Assembly: GCF_900129875.1 (NCBI RefSeq)
Contig: NZ_FQXC01000001.1
Coordinates: 248,001-312,000 of the forward strand
DNA: 64,000 nt
From: Marivita hallyeonensis
Lineage (GTDB): Bacteria > Pseudomonadota > Alphaproteobacteria > Rhodobacterales > Rhodobacteraceae
Direction: 5' to 3'
The translations under genes and the position numbers were made by a program. The notes beneath the pieces are model-generated. The model was given only the letters and a program-made list of their open reading frames with translations. It searched no databases and was not told the origin of the DNA. Numbering within the stretch: the stretch's first letter is position 1; every line of letters starts with the position of its first letter. Positions 1-7,767 of the stretch are shown in pieces.

Positions 1-72
1 AAACCAGGTCAACCGTGTTGCATTGTCGGACACAACGCGATTTAGTTTCGGCTGATAAACGGAAGACAATCC
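1..72. other. Leader upstream of the first ABC gene
   Basis: These bases hold no complete gene. A purine-rich GGAAGA at 61-66 sits six bases before the GTG at 73 and is the probable ribosome binding site. I cannot tell whether the promoter lies here or further upstream, outside the window. Confidence 0.4.
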
Positions 73-1203
73 GTGGTCCAATCAGGGAGTCCCTTTTTGC
101 CCGACACGTCACATCATGACGCGTTCGTCGAATTCGAACGAGTGCAAAAGAGCTACGACGGCATTCAGCTTGTCGTGAAAGACCTCAACCTCACAATGCC
201 GAAAGGCGAGTTTCTGACGATGCTGGGGCCGTCCGGGTCCGGCAAGACCACCTGTCTGATGATGCTCGCGGGTTTCGAGACGGCGACGCATGGTGACATT
301 CGTCTTGATGGCCGGCCCATCAACAACATCCCACCGCACAAGCGCGGGATCGGAATGGTGTTCCAGAACTACGCGCTGTTCCCCCACATGACGATCTCGG
401 AGAACCTCAGCTTTCCGCTTGAGGTACGCAAGATCGGCAAGTCTGATCGCGAGGCAAAGGTGAAGCGCGCGCTGGACATGGTTGAGATGGGCGCGTTTGG
501 TGGGCGTCGCCCGGCGCAGTTGTCCGGTGGACAGCAACAGCGGATCGCCTTGGCGCGGGCGCTGGTGTTTGAACCTGAGCTGGTTCTGATGGACGAACCG
601 CTGGGCGCGCTCGACAAGCAGCTGCGAGAGAAAATGCAGTTCGAGATCACCCATCTGGCGCACCGCCTTGGCATCACCGTGGTTTACGTGACCCACGATC
701 AGACTGAAGCGTTGACGATGTCGGATCGCGTGGCCGTATTCGATGATGGGCGCATTCAGCAGCTGGCGCCGCCGGATGAGTTGTACGAGAAGCCGCAGAA
801 CAGCTTCGTCGCGCAGTTCATCGGCGAGAACAACACGCTTGAGGGCACAATCCGCGAGATGAATGGTGACCGCTGTGTCGTGCAACTCAATAACGGCGAC
901 CTGATCGACGCCATGCCGGTCAATGTCAGCCAGGTTGGTGAACGGACGCGTGTCTCGATCCGCCCAGAAAGGGTCGAATTCAACAAGGATCGCCTGCAGG
1001 AGGGTGTACACACTCTCAAAGCGGAGGTGCTGGAGTTCATCTACATGGGCGACATCTTCCGCACGCGGCTCAAGGTGGCAGGCAATGACGAGTTTGTCAT
1101 CAAGACCCGGAATGCGCCGGATCAGGTCCGGCTGGAGCCGGGTGCGCAGATCGAGATCGGGTGGTTGCCCGAAGATTGCCGCGCCTTGGATGCTCCGAAC
1201 TAG
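73..1203 (+). CDS. ABC transporter ATP-binding protein, PotA (polyamine-type)
   Basis: This is the cytoplasmic ATPase of a polyamine/opine/quaternary-amine type importer. A Walker A motif GPSGSGKTT lies at residues 52-60, the Q-loop FQNYALFPH near 97, the signature LSGGQQQ at 150-156, Walker B VLMDEP at 171-176 and the switch histidine at 208. The region after about residue 240 forms a TOBE-like regulatory domain, as in PotA and CysA. The length (376 aa) fits the family. The start is GTG with GGAAGA upstream. The next three genes are the binding protein and two permeases in the same direction, so this is one import system. The substrate cannot be read from the sequence; putrescine/spermidine is the family default. 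Confidence 0.93.
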   Translation: MVQSGSPFLPDTSHHDAFVEFERVQKSYDGIQLVVKDLNLTMPKGEFLTMLGPSGSGKTTCLMMLAGFETATHGDIRLDGRPINNIPPHKRGIGMVFQNYALFPHMTISENLSFPLEVRKIGKSDREAKVKRALDMVEMGAFGGRRPAQLSGGQQQRIALARALVFEPELVLMDEPLGALDKQLREKMQFEITHLAHRLGITVVYVTHDQTEALTMSDRVAVFDDGRIQQLAPPDELYEKPQNSFVAQFIGENNTLEGTIREMNGDRCVVQLNNGDLIDAMPVNVSQVGERTRVSIRPERVEFNKDRLQEGVHTLKAEVLEFIYMGDIFRTRLKVAGNDEFVIKTRNAPDQVRLEPGAQIEIGWLPEDCRALDAPN

Positions 1204-1259
1204 AATGAGTTGTCGCACTGGCGCGGGTCGTCGGTGTGTCATCACAGGGGTGGGTCCGG

Positions 1260-1299
1260 TCGGTCCGACGATCCTCCCCGCTTTCGATAATCGGACCGA
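1260..1299 (+). promoter_or_regulatory. Intergenic hairpin ahead of the binding-protein gene
   Basis: TCGGTCCGA at 1260-1268 and TCGGACCGA at 1291-1299 are perfect 9-base inverted repeats with a 22-base loop. They end just before the GGGAGA ribosome binding site of the solute-binding protein gene. Hairpins here often stabilise or process the downstream message so that the binding protein is made in excess over the ATPase. There is no U-run, so a terminator is unlikely. The role is inferred. Confidence 0.5.
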
Positions 1300-1313
1300 A
1301 TGGGAGACTATAA

Positions 1314-2426
1314 ATGAAACTGTCTAAAACACTTATGGCGACCAGCGCACTCACCGTTGCCGCCGCAGGTGCTTACGCCGCCGGTCACGGCATGGCCGAC
1401 AGCATGACACTGGTCAGCTGGGGCGGTGCCTACCAGGCGTCGCAACAGAACGCCTACGTCGCGCCATATCTTGAAATGAACGACGGTGTTTCGGCGACCT
1501 GGGACGAAAGTTCGGCAGAAGCCGTGGCGAAGCTGCGTGCGATGAACGAAGCCGGCAACATCACCTGGGACCTCGTTGACGTGGTGGCCGCTGACGCGAT
1601 CCGCCTCTGCGACGAAGGTCTGGCGATGGAAGTGGACCACGATGAGCTTCTCGCGCCGGCTCCGGATGGCACCTCTGCCTCCGACGATTTCGGCGACCTG
1701 ATCGTGTCCGACTGCTTTATCCCGCAGATCGTCTATTCGACGACTTTCGGCTACCGCACCGACATGGTCGGTGACACACCGCCGACAAGCGTCTGCGCCG
1801 TCTTCGACACCGAAGCCTACCCGGGCAAGCGGTCGCTCGAGCGTCGCCCGATTGCGAACATGGAATGGGCGCTGATCTGTGACGGCGTGTCGATCGACGA
1901 AGTCTACAACGTGCTGGAGACCGAAGAAGGTCAGGACCGCGCGCTGGCGAAGCTCGACACCATCAAGGACGACGTGATCTGGTGGAACGCGGGCGCCGAT
2001 ACGCCTCAGCTTCTGGCAGATGGTGAAGTTGTGATCGGATCGACCTACAATGGACGTCTCTTCTCGGCCATCGAAGAGCAGGATCAGCCGATCGGCATGC
2101 TCTGGGACTGGCAGATGTTCGACCTTGACGGCTGGATTATTCCGGCAGGTCTGCCCGAGGATCGTCTGGCACGCGTGCAGGACTTCGTCCGTTTCGCAAC
2201 TGACACGCAGCGTCTTGCGGATCAGGCCAAGTACATCTCGTACGGTCCGGCACGCGCATCGTCTGCTCCGTTGGTGAGCACGCATGCCGAACTGGGCATC
2301 GAAATGGCGCCGCATATGCCGACAGATCCGGCAAACGCGCAGAATACGTTCCTCTTCAACTACGAGTTCTGGGCCGACTACCGCGACGACATCGACGCCA
2401 AGTTCCAGGCGTGGCTCGCGCGCTAA
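1314..2426 (+). CDS. Periplasmic solute-binding protein, PotD-like
   Basis: This is the extracytoplasmic receptor that delivers substrate to the permeases encoded next. Residues 1-23 form a Sec signal peptide (KLSK, then a hydrophobic alanine-rich stretch ending AYAAG). The mature part begins MTLVSWGGAYQASQ, the typical opening of PotD/PotF-like proteins (family 1 of ABC polyamine receptors). Its 370 aa fit the family. The ATG is preceded by GGGAGA. It sits between ATPase and permease genes. A polyamine or related cationic ligand is likely, but ligand residues were not assigned. Confidence 0.92.
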   Translation: MKLSKTLMATSALTVAAAGAYAAGHGMADSMTLVSWGGAYQASQQNAYVAPYLEMNDGVSATWDESSAEAVAKLRAMNEAGNITWDLVDVVAADAIRLCDEGLAMEVDHDELLAPAPDGTSASDDFGDLIVSDCFIPQIVYSTTFGYRTDMVGDTPPTSVCAVFDTEAYPGKRSLERRPIANMEWALICDGVSIDEVYNVLETEEGQDRALAKLDTIKDDVIWWNAGADTPQLLADGEVVIGSTYNGRLFSAIEEQDQPIGMLWDWQMFDLDGWIIPAGLPEDRLARVQDFVRFATDTQRLADQAKYISYGPARASSAPLVSTHAELGIEMAPHMPTDPANAQNTFLFNYEFWADYRDDIDAKFQAWLAR

Positions 2427-2520
2427 GGGCGTAAAGCAGGTCGTTTGGCCTGCATGACATGATCAAGGGATGGGCAGGTGTGCCCATCCCCACCTTAAGA
2501 CAGTCGAGGGCACCCAAGGC

Positions 2521-4218
2521 ATGAGCGACGCAACAGCCGAACCCGACAAGATATCTGGTCCGACACCCGACAACGCGCTGCGCGCAGGGGACAGGGCCGA
2601 TGATGGACCGGTCCTTGCCGCCGATGGGACGCCGCTTAAACGATCCTTGAGCCGAGCGCTGCGCGCACAGAAGTTGCGCGCGCTGGCCTTGATCGCCCCG
2701 CTTTTGATCTTTGTTCTGGTCAGCTTTATCGCCCCGATTTTCGACATGCTGTTTCGGTCGGTCGAAAACCAGATCGTGGGAGAAACGCTGCCGCGCACGG
2801 TTGTGGCACTCGCGGATTACGACGCGACCTCTGATGAGTTGCCGCGCGACGAGGTGTTCGAGGCGGCCTATTATGACATCTTCATCGCCGCAGAGCGAAA
2901 AGAGCACACGCGGCTTGGGTCGCGTTTGAATTACGAACAAACCGGGTCTTCATCGCTGTTCCGCAAATCCGGGCGCGGGATCGACGATATCGGCGAGGTT
3001 TATCAGGACCAGTTCGAGGATCTCGACGAAAACTGGGACGAAGCGCGCCCTTGGGCCGAACTGATGGGCGATCCCGACTGGATCGCGGCGCAGGACGCCT
3101 GGGGTGGCGAAGGCCGGATGCCGCGCTTCGAACTGCGGGACGGGATCTCGGACCTCTTGCCGCGCACGGCTGAGACCTACCAGATCTTCGCCCGCTTCAT
3201 GCAGACCGAGGAAGGCGAAAGCCCGCTTGAGGAAGAGCCTTGGACGGTGGTGCACACGGCTTTGTACCAGGACCTGCTTGCGGGTGATGTGTCGGGCTAT
3301 ACCGGTCCGCGGGCGGATATGCTGGTAGCCGCCGACGCGCTGGTCGAAAGCCCGGGTTTCGAAACGGTCGTGTTCCGCGACGCGTTCGAAGAGATCGACG
3401 AGGACTGGCTGAACCCCGAGATCTGGCAGACGATCAAAACCTACAGCCCGACCTACACGTCCGGGTATTTCCTGAACTCCATCGACATGCAGAAAACGCC
3501 GGAAGGTCCGGCATTGCGGGACGAAGATGAGCGCATCTACGGGCTTCTGTTCCAGCGCACGCTGTGGATGAGTATGATCATCACGTTTAGCTGCATCCTG
3601 CTGGGCTACCCGATTGCCTATCTGCTTTCGAACCTGCCGATGCGGACGGCGAACCTGCTGATGATCCTCGTGCTCTTGCCCTTCTGGACGTCGCTTCTTG
3701 TGCGCACCTCGGCCTGGAAGGTGATGTTGCAACAGCAGGGTGTGATCAACGATGTGCTCGTGTGGCTGGGCATGGTCGCCGATGACGGACGGTTGGTGAT
3801 GATCAACAACCAGTTCGGCACCATCGTGGCGATGACTCATATCCTTCTGCCCTTCATGATCCTGCCGATGTATTCGGTGATGTCGACCATCCCGCCGTCT
3901 TATGTTCGGGCGGCAAAATCTCTTGGCGCGACAAACTGGACGACCTTCTGGCGGGTCTACTTCCCGCAATCGGTGCCTGGGATCGGCGCGGGGTCGATCC
4001 TCGTCTTCATCCTGTCCATCGGCTACTATATCACGCCTGAGATTGTGGGTGGTACGTCGGGTATCTTCATCTCAAACCGAATTGCGTATCACATTTCGAG
4101 CTCACTCAACTGGGGTCTTGCTGCGGCATTGGGGACGATCCTTCTGGTGGTCGTTCTTGTCCTCTACTGGGCCTACGACAGGATCGTGGGCATCGATAAC
4201 GTGAAGCTGGGAGGGTAG
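2521..4218 (+). CDS. ABC transporter permease, PotB-type, with large periplasmic insertion
   Basis: This is one of two inner-membrane channel subunits. An N-terminal membrane segment (LALIAPLLIFVLVSFIAPIF) is followed by about 240 hydrophilic, acidic residues, and only then by the conserved permease core (from RTLWMSMIITFSCILLGYPIAYLL). The core holds the EAA-type loop (RAAKSLGATNWTTFWRVYFPQS) that docks on the ATPase. PotB proteins are normally near 280-300 aa, so at 565 aa this is about twice the usual size. I chose ATG 2521 (MSDATAEPDK) because GAGGG lies about ten bases upstream; an in-frame ATG at 2470 is possible. It is separated by three bases from the next permease gene. Confidence 0.88.
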   Translation: MSDATAEPDKISGPTPDNALRAGDRADDGPVLAADGTPLKRSLSRALRAQKLRALALIAPLLIFVLVSFIAPIFDMLFRSVENQIVGETLPRTVVALADYDATSDELPRDEVFEAAYYDIFIAAERKEHTRLGSRLNYEQTGSSSLFRKSGRGIDDIGEVYQDQFEDLDENWDEARPWAELMGDPDWIAAQDAWGGEGRMPRFELRDGISDLLPRTAETYQIFARFMQTEEGESPLEEEPWTVVHTALYQDLLAGDVSGYTGPRADMLVAADALVESPGFETVVFRDAFEEIDEDWLNPEIWQTIKTYSPTYTSGYFLNSIDMQKTPEGPALRDEDERIYGLLFQRTLWMSMIITFSCILLGYPIAYLLSNLPMRTANLLMILVLLPFWTSLLVRTSAWKVMLQQQGVINDVLVWLGMVADDGRLVMINNQFGTIVAMTHILLPFMILPMYSVMSTIPPSYVRAAKSLGATNWTTFWRVYFPQSVPGIGAGSILVFILSIGYYITPEIVGGTSGIFISNRIAYHISSSLNWGLAAALGTILLVVVLVLYWAYDRIVGIDNVKLGG

Positions 4219-4221
4219 AGC

Positions 4222-5412
4222 ATGTCGGAAGCCATTCTCACACCGATCGAGAAAAAGCCCATCGGGTTCACGGCCGGCGTTCTCGCCGCGGCGGGGGCCT
4301 TTGCCGGGCTGCTGGTCGGGACAGCGCAGGGGTCCGGCTTCGTGGGGCTTGTCATCGGCGCGCTTCTCATGGCGGCGCTGGGCTTCATCGCGATGCAGGC
4401 GCTGGCCGAAGAGATGGAGAAGCCGGTGCGCTGGGCGTTGATCGCACTGGCGGCCATCGGAGGGTTCTTTCTTGGCGGCTATCCGGGATTGATCCTTGGC
4501 GCCCTGTTCGGCTGGTTCTTCGGCTGGTTCGTCTACTGGATTGGTCTGGGGCGTTACCGTGCGCATCTGGTGCCCTATCTGACCGGCGGGCAGGTTTTGT
4601 GGCATTACACGTTCCGCATCATCTGCGGCGCGATCTTCGTGTTCCTGATCACGCCAATCCTTGTCGTGATGCCGCTGTCCTTCAATGCCGAGGATTTCTT
4701 TACCTTCACGCCTGAGATGCTGCGTTTCGATCCCGAGGGCTATTCCCTGAAGCACTACCGCGATTTCCTGACCAACCCGGAATGGACGAACGCGGTGAAG
4801 AACTCTCTGATGATCGCGCCGGTGGCGACATTTATTTCGGTGTCATTGGGTACCCTGGCGGCGATTGGATTGTCGCAAAGCCACGTGCCAGGAAAGCGCG
4901 CGATCATGGCGATCCTGATCTCACCGATGATCGTACCGCTCATCATCTCGGCGACAGGGATGTATTTCTTCTACTCCAAAATCGGCATCGTCGGCACCTA
5001 TTGGGGTGTGGTTCTGGCGCATGCGGTGCTGGGCATTCCGTTCGTCATCATCACGGTGACGGCCACGCTCGTGGGTTTCGACAAGTCGCTGACCCGCGCG
5101 GCGGCGAATATGGGCGCGAACCCCGTCACCACGTTCTTCAAGGTGCAGATGCCGCTGATCCTGCCCGGTGTGATCTCGGGCGGATTGTTCGCGTTCATCA
5201 CGTCGTTCGACGAAGTGGTGGTGGTGTTGTTTATCGGCTCTGCGGAGTTGCAGACCCTGCCATGGCAAATGTTCACCGGACTGCGCGAGCAGATTTCGCC
5301 GACCATTCTGGCCGCTGCGACGATCCTTGTGGGTATTTCGATCTGCCTGCTGACTGCGGTTGAGATCTTGCGCCGCCGGTCGGAGCGGTTGCGGGGGCTG
5401 TCGCCGGGATGA
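4222..5412 (+). CDS. ABC transporter permease, PotC-type, with extra N-terminal membrane segments
   Basis: This is the second channel subunit of the importer. The C-terminal 270 residues are a normal PotC-like core with the ATPase-docking loop (RAAANMGANPVTTFFKVQMPLI). Before it lie roughly 110 residues with three to four glycine- and alanine-rich hydrophobic segments (e.g. FTAGVLAAAGAFAGLLVG and GGYPGLILGALFGWFFGWF) that ordinary PotC lacks. Total length is 396 aa against about 260-280 usually. ATG follows GAGGGTAGAGC, three bases after the previous stop. Both permeases of this system are enlarged. Confidence 0.88.
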   Translation: MSEAILTPIEKKPIGFTAGVLAAAGAFAGLLVGTAQGSGFVGLVIGALLMAALGFIAMQALAEEMEKPVRWALIALAAIGGFFLGGYPGLILGALFGWFFGWFVYWIGLGRYRAHLVPYLTGGQVLWHYTFRIICGAIFVFLITPILVVMPLSFNAEDFFTFTPEMLRFDPEGYSLKHYRDFLTNPEWTNAVKNSLMIAPVATFISVSLGTLAAIGLSQSHVPGKRAIMAILISPMIVPLIISATGMYFFYSKIGIVGTYWGVVLAHAVLGIPFVIITVTATLVGFDKSLTRAAANMGANPVTTFFKVQMPLILPGVISGGLFAFITSFDEVVVVLFIGSAELQTLPWQMFTGLREQISPTILAAATILVGISICLLTAVEILRRRSERLRGLSPG

Positions 5413-5424
5413 GCGGGCAAGGGA

Positions 5425-5452
5425 TTCACATTTTGTGTGCCAATGATATATT
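5425..5452 (+). promoter_or_regulatory. Candidate promoter of the HEPN cassette
   Basis: TTCACA at 5425-5430 and TATATT at 5447-5452 are 16 bases apart and resemble -35 and -10 elements. CACA-TTT-TGTG at 5427-5437 overlaps as a short inverted repeat and could be an operator. The stretch is clearly AT-rich compared with its surroundings. Its position after the ABC operon suggests that the following pair is transcribed separately. Confidence 0.45.
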
Positions 5453-5478
5453 AACGTAACAGGAGTACAGGATTGTAG

Positions 5479-5763
5479 ATGTTCGTAGGCAACGAAATTC
5501 GGGACGCTATCGAAGAGGTGGTTCGAAAAGAACTTCACCCGGCGGAGGTTGTGTCGATCGATGTCAAGGGAGATTTTGATCACGACGGAGATGAGATCCT
5601 TCGGATCACAGTCGTTTTCGAAGCGGAAGGAGGGCGGTTGAACACGTCCAAAGTTCTTGGATTGCCGCGCCATCTTCGAGAACCTCTGGCGAAGTTGCAA
5701 GAGAAACGCTTTCCCATCCTGACCTATATGAAACCCGACGAGTTGGATGGCGCAGCCGCTTGA
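5479..5763 (+). CDS. Hypothetical 94-aa partner of the HEPN-like protein
   Basis: I do not recognise this protein. It is small, soluble and charged, with an alpha helix at the start (IRDAIEEVVRKEL), a beta-rich middle built on DFDHDGDEILRITVVFE and a helical end (GLPRHLREPLAKLQEKRFP). No membrane segment or signal peptide is present. Its last 17 bases overlap the next gene, so the two are translationally coupled. Such pairing with a HEPN protein is typical of toxin-antitoxin or related defence pairs, but the nucleotidyltransferase GSx10DxD motif of MNT antitoxins is missing. A role as the partner or antidote is inference. Confidence 0.72.
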   Translation: MFVGNEIRDAIEEVVRKELHPAEVVSIDVKGDFDHDGDEILRITVVFEAEGGRLNTSKVLGLPRHLREPLAKLQEKRFPILTYMKPDELDGAAA

Positions 5764-6226
5764 CTTCATCAAGACGGCACGAAGGTTGGTCGGAAAAGCC
5801 GACTCAAAACGACGACGCCAGTCGGATTTACGTAGAGCTATAAGCACGGCCTACTACGCTATGTTTCATGCGCTTTGTAAAAACTGTGCGGATTGCTTGA
5901 TCGGCGGCACCAAGTCGCACCGCAGTCAGAAGGCGTGGAGACAAGCATATCGCGCTGTCGAGCACGGGTTTTCAAAAAGTCAGTGCAAAAACTCAAATAT
6001 CGTTTCACAGTTTCCGAAGGAAATCGAAGATTTTGCGACCCTATATGTTGCTCTACAGGAAAAGCGGCACTCCGCAGACTACGATCCTTTCGTGAGCTTT
6101 GCCTTGTCGGATGTGGTCGAAGCTATTGATTCTGCAGAGGAAGCAATTTCAGAGTTAAGAAGTGTTCCGAAGAAGGACCTTCGCGCTTTCGCAGCTTGGA
6201 CAGCCATGAAAGCGCGAAAGGATTAG
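5747..6226 (+). CDS. HEPN-like domain protein
   Basis: This is a 159-aa mostly helical protein. The segment AYYAMFHALC near residues 36-45 and RHSADYDPF near 111-119 match the two most recognisable features of HEPN-domain proteins, a class that includes RNases and toxins. The R-H pair could be a variant of the R-x4-6-H catalytic motif; whether it is active is unknown. The gene overlaps its upstream partner and its stop overlaps the ilvE stop by four bases on the other strand. Its bases are visibly AT-richer than those of its neighbours, which suggests horizontal gain. The family call is from motif pattern only. Confidence 0.7.
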   Translation: MAQPLDFIKTARRLVGKADSKRRRQSDLRRAISTAYYAMFHALCKNCADCLIGGTKSHRSQKAWRQAYRAVEHGFSKSQCKNSNIVSQFPKEIEDFATLYVALQEKRHSADYDPFVSFALSDVVEAIDSAEEAISELRSVPKKDLRAFAAWTAMKARKD

Positions 6227-7092
6227 ACACGCACCAGCTTTTCGTAGCCTTCCGCGATGTCGCGGGTGAGGCTGCCCACTTCGAAATTGTAGTCGCCGAT
6301 CTTGCCCACCGGCGTCACTTCTGCGGCGGTGCCGGTGAGCCAGCACTGTTCGAAGCTTTCCAGTTCCTCGGGCATGATGTGACGCTCGTGGACCTTGATC
6401 TGGCGGTCCTTGAGCATGCCGATCACCGTCTGACGGGTGATGCCGTTGAGGAAGCAATCGGGGTCGGGTGTGTGCACCTCTCCGTCTTTGACGAAGAAGA
6501 TGTTGGCACCGGTCGCTTCGGCCACGTAGCCGCGATAATCGAACATCATGGCATCCGAGCAGCCTTTGGCCTCAGCCGCGTGCTTGGACATGGTACAGAT
6601 CATGTAGAGACCGGCCGCCTTGGCGTGGCTCGGGATGGTTTCGGGCGAAGGGCGTTTCCATTTGGAGATGTCGAGCTTGGCGCCCTTCATCTTGGCGTCG
6701 CCGTAATAGGCGCCCCATTCCCACGTGGCGATGGCCATGCGGACCGGGTTGCGGGCGGAGGCGACGCCCATGTCTTCACCCGCGCCACGCCAAGCCACCG
6801 CGCGCACATAGGCGTCGGACTGACCGTTGGCTTCCAGAACCGCTTTCTTGGCGGCTTCGATCTCATCCACCGTGTAGGGAATCTCGAAGTCGATCATCTC
6901 GGCCGACCGTCTGAGCCGTTCCGAGTGCTCACGGGATTTGAAAATCTTGCCATTATAGGCACGCTCGCCCTCAAAGACCGAGCTCGCATAGTGCATGGCG
7001 TGTGTGAGGATATGGACATTCGCATCGCGCCAGTCGATCAGCTGGCCATCCATCCAGATCTTTCCGTCGCGGTCTTCGTAGCTTCCGGCCAT
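6223..7092 (-). CDS. ilvE: Branched-chain amino acid aminotransferase
   Basis: This enzyme transfers the amino group between glutamate and the 2-oxo acids of leucine, isoleucine and valine, using PLP. It is a fold-type IV aminotransferase of 289 aa. The PLP lysine is K158 in SHAKAAGLY; GEDMGVAS, MFDYRGYVAEATGANIFF and FLNGITRQTV are the family's conserved segments. The start at 7092 (MAGSYEDRDG) follows GAGGAGACAGAAC; a longer in-frame start at 7182 has no such site. It is divergent from petP, and the shared 163-base gap holds several palindromes. Confidence 0.95.
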   Translation of the reverse strand: MAGSYEDRDGKIWMDGQLIDWRDANVHILTHAMHYASSVFEGERAYNGKIFKSREHSERLRRSAEMIDFEIPYTVDEIEAAKKAVLEANGQSDAYVRAVAWRGAGEDMGVASARNPVRMAIATWEWGAYYGDAKMKGAKLDISKWKRPSPETIPSHAKAAGLYMICTMSKHAAEAKGCSDAMMFDYRGYVAEATGANIFFVKDGEVHTPDPDCFLNGITRQTVIGMLKDRQIKVHERHIMPEELESFEQCWLTGTAAEVTPVGKIGDYNFEVGSLTRDIAEGYEKLVRV

Positions 7093-7120
7093 GTTCTGTC
7101 TCCTCGCCCGGATTTTCAAA

Positions 7121-7148
7121 TATTGCGCAATAAAGGTCCGATCCGGAC
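7121..7148. promoter_or_regulatory. Palindromes upstream of ilvE
   Basis: TATTGCGCAATA at 7121-7132 is a perfect 12-base palindrome. GTCCG-ATC-CGGAC at 7136-7148 is an inverted repeat with 5-base arms. They lie 30-56 bases before the ilvE start, where an operator or promoter would sit. The same 13-mer, on the opposite strand, recurs at 63911-63923. Which regulator binds is unknown; Lrp-type or MarR-type proteins are options. Confidence 0.45.
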
Positions 7149-7215
7149 ATAATGTTGCGCCAAAACTGAGATTCGCTACCATTTGGTCCTTGGAATGTCA
7201 ACAAGACTGACGTAT

Positions 7216-7227
7216 TTTCGGCCGAAA
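7216..7227. promoter_or_regulatory. Palindrome upstream of petP
   Basis: TTTCGGCCGAAA is a perfect 12-base palindrome 29-40 bases before the petP start codon. MarR-family genes are usually autoregulated through such sites, so it is a candidate PetP operator. This is inferred from position and symmetry only. Confidence 0.4.
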
Positions 7228-7255
7228 CGAAAAAGACCGATCGGATTTCAAGACG

Positions 7256-7765
7256 ATGGCAGAGGGACAGACCCCCGGGGGCGGCAGCGGGCAAGCCCTG
7301 CTGTATCTGACGGACGAACAGCTTCGCCAGGGAATCGAGGCGATGTTCTTTGCCTATCGCGGGTTTACCGCTGATCCGGACCGTATCCTCGAAGGGCTGT
7401 CATACGGTCGCGCGCATCACCGCGCCATTCACTTCATACACTGTGCGCCGGGAACAACCGTCAACAATCTGCTGGCGATCCTTGGGGTCACCAAGCAGTC
7501 GCTGAACCGTGTGTTGCGCACGTTGATCGAAGATGGTCTTGTGACAAGCCATGTGGGACGCAGCGACAAGCGAGAACGGCATTTGACACTGACCGAAGCA
7601 GGTGAGGCGCTGGAGCAGCAATTGTCCGATGCGCAGCGCGCACGGATGCGCGACGCTTATCGCAAGGCCGGCCCGGAAGCTGTCGCGGGTTTCAAGACGG
7701 TGCTCGAAGCGATGATGGATGATGACATGCGGCGGGCCTACCTCGCACTAAGAGAGGGGCGCTGA
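7256..7765 (+). CDS. petP: MarR-family transcriptional regulator PetP
   Basis: This is a winged helix-turn-helix protein of 169 aa. The recognition helix region is NNLLAILGVTKQSLNRVLRTLIEDGLV and the wing is GRSDKRERHLTLTEAGEAL, the classic MarR pattern. It is followed two bases later by a response regulator gene, the arrangement known as petP-petR in Rhodobacter, where the pair is needed for expression of the cytochrome bc1 genes. No bc1 genes lie in this window. The start ATG 7256 gives a short Gly-rich N-terminus; no strong ribosome binding site is seen. Confidence 0.87.
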   Translation: MAEGQTPGGGSGQALLYLTDEQLRQGIEAMFFAYRGFTADPDRILEGLSYGRAHHRAIHFIHCAPGTTVNNLLAILGVTKQSLNRVLRTLIEDGLVTSHVGRSDKRERHLTLTEAGEALEQQLSDAQRARMRDAYRKAGPEAVAGFKTVLEAMMDDDMRRAYLALREGR

Positions 7766-7767
7766 AC

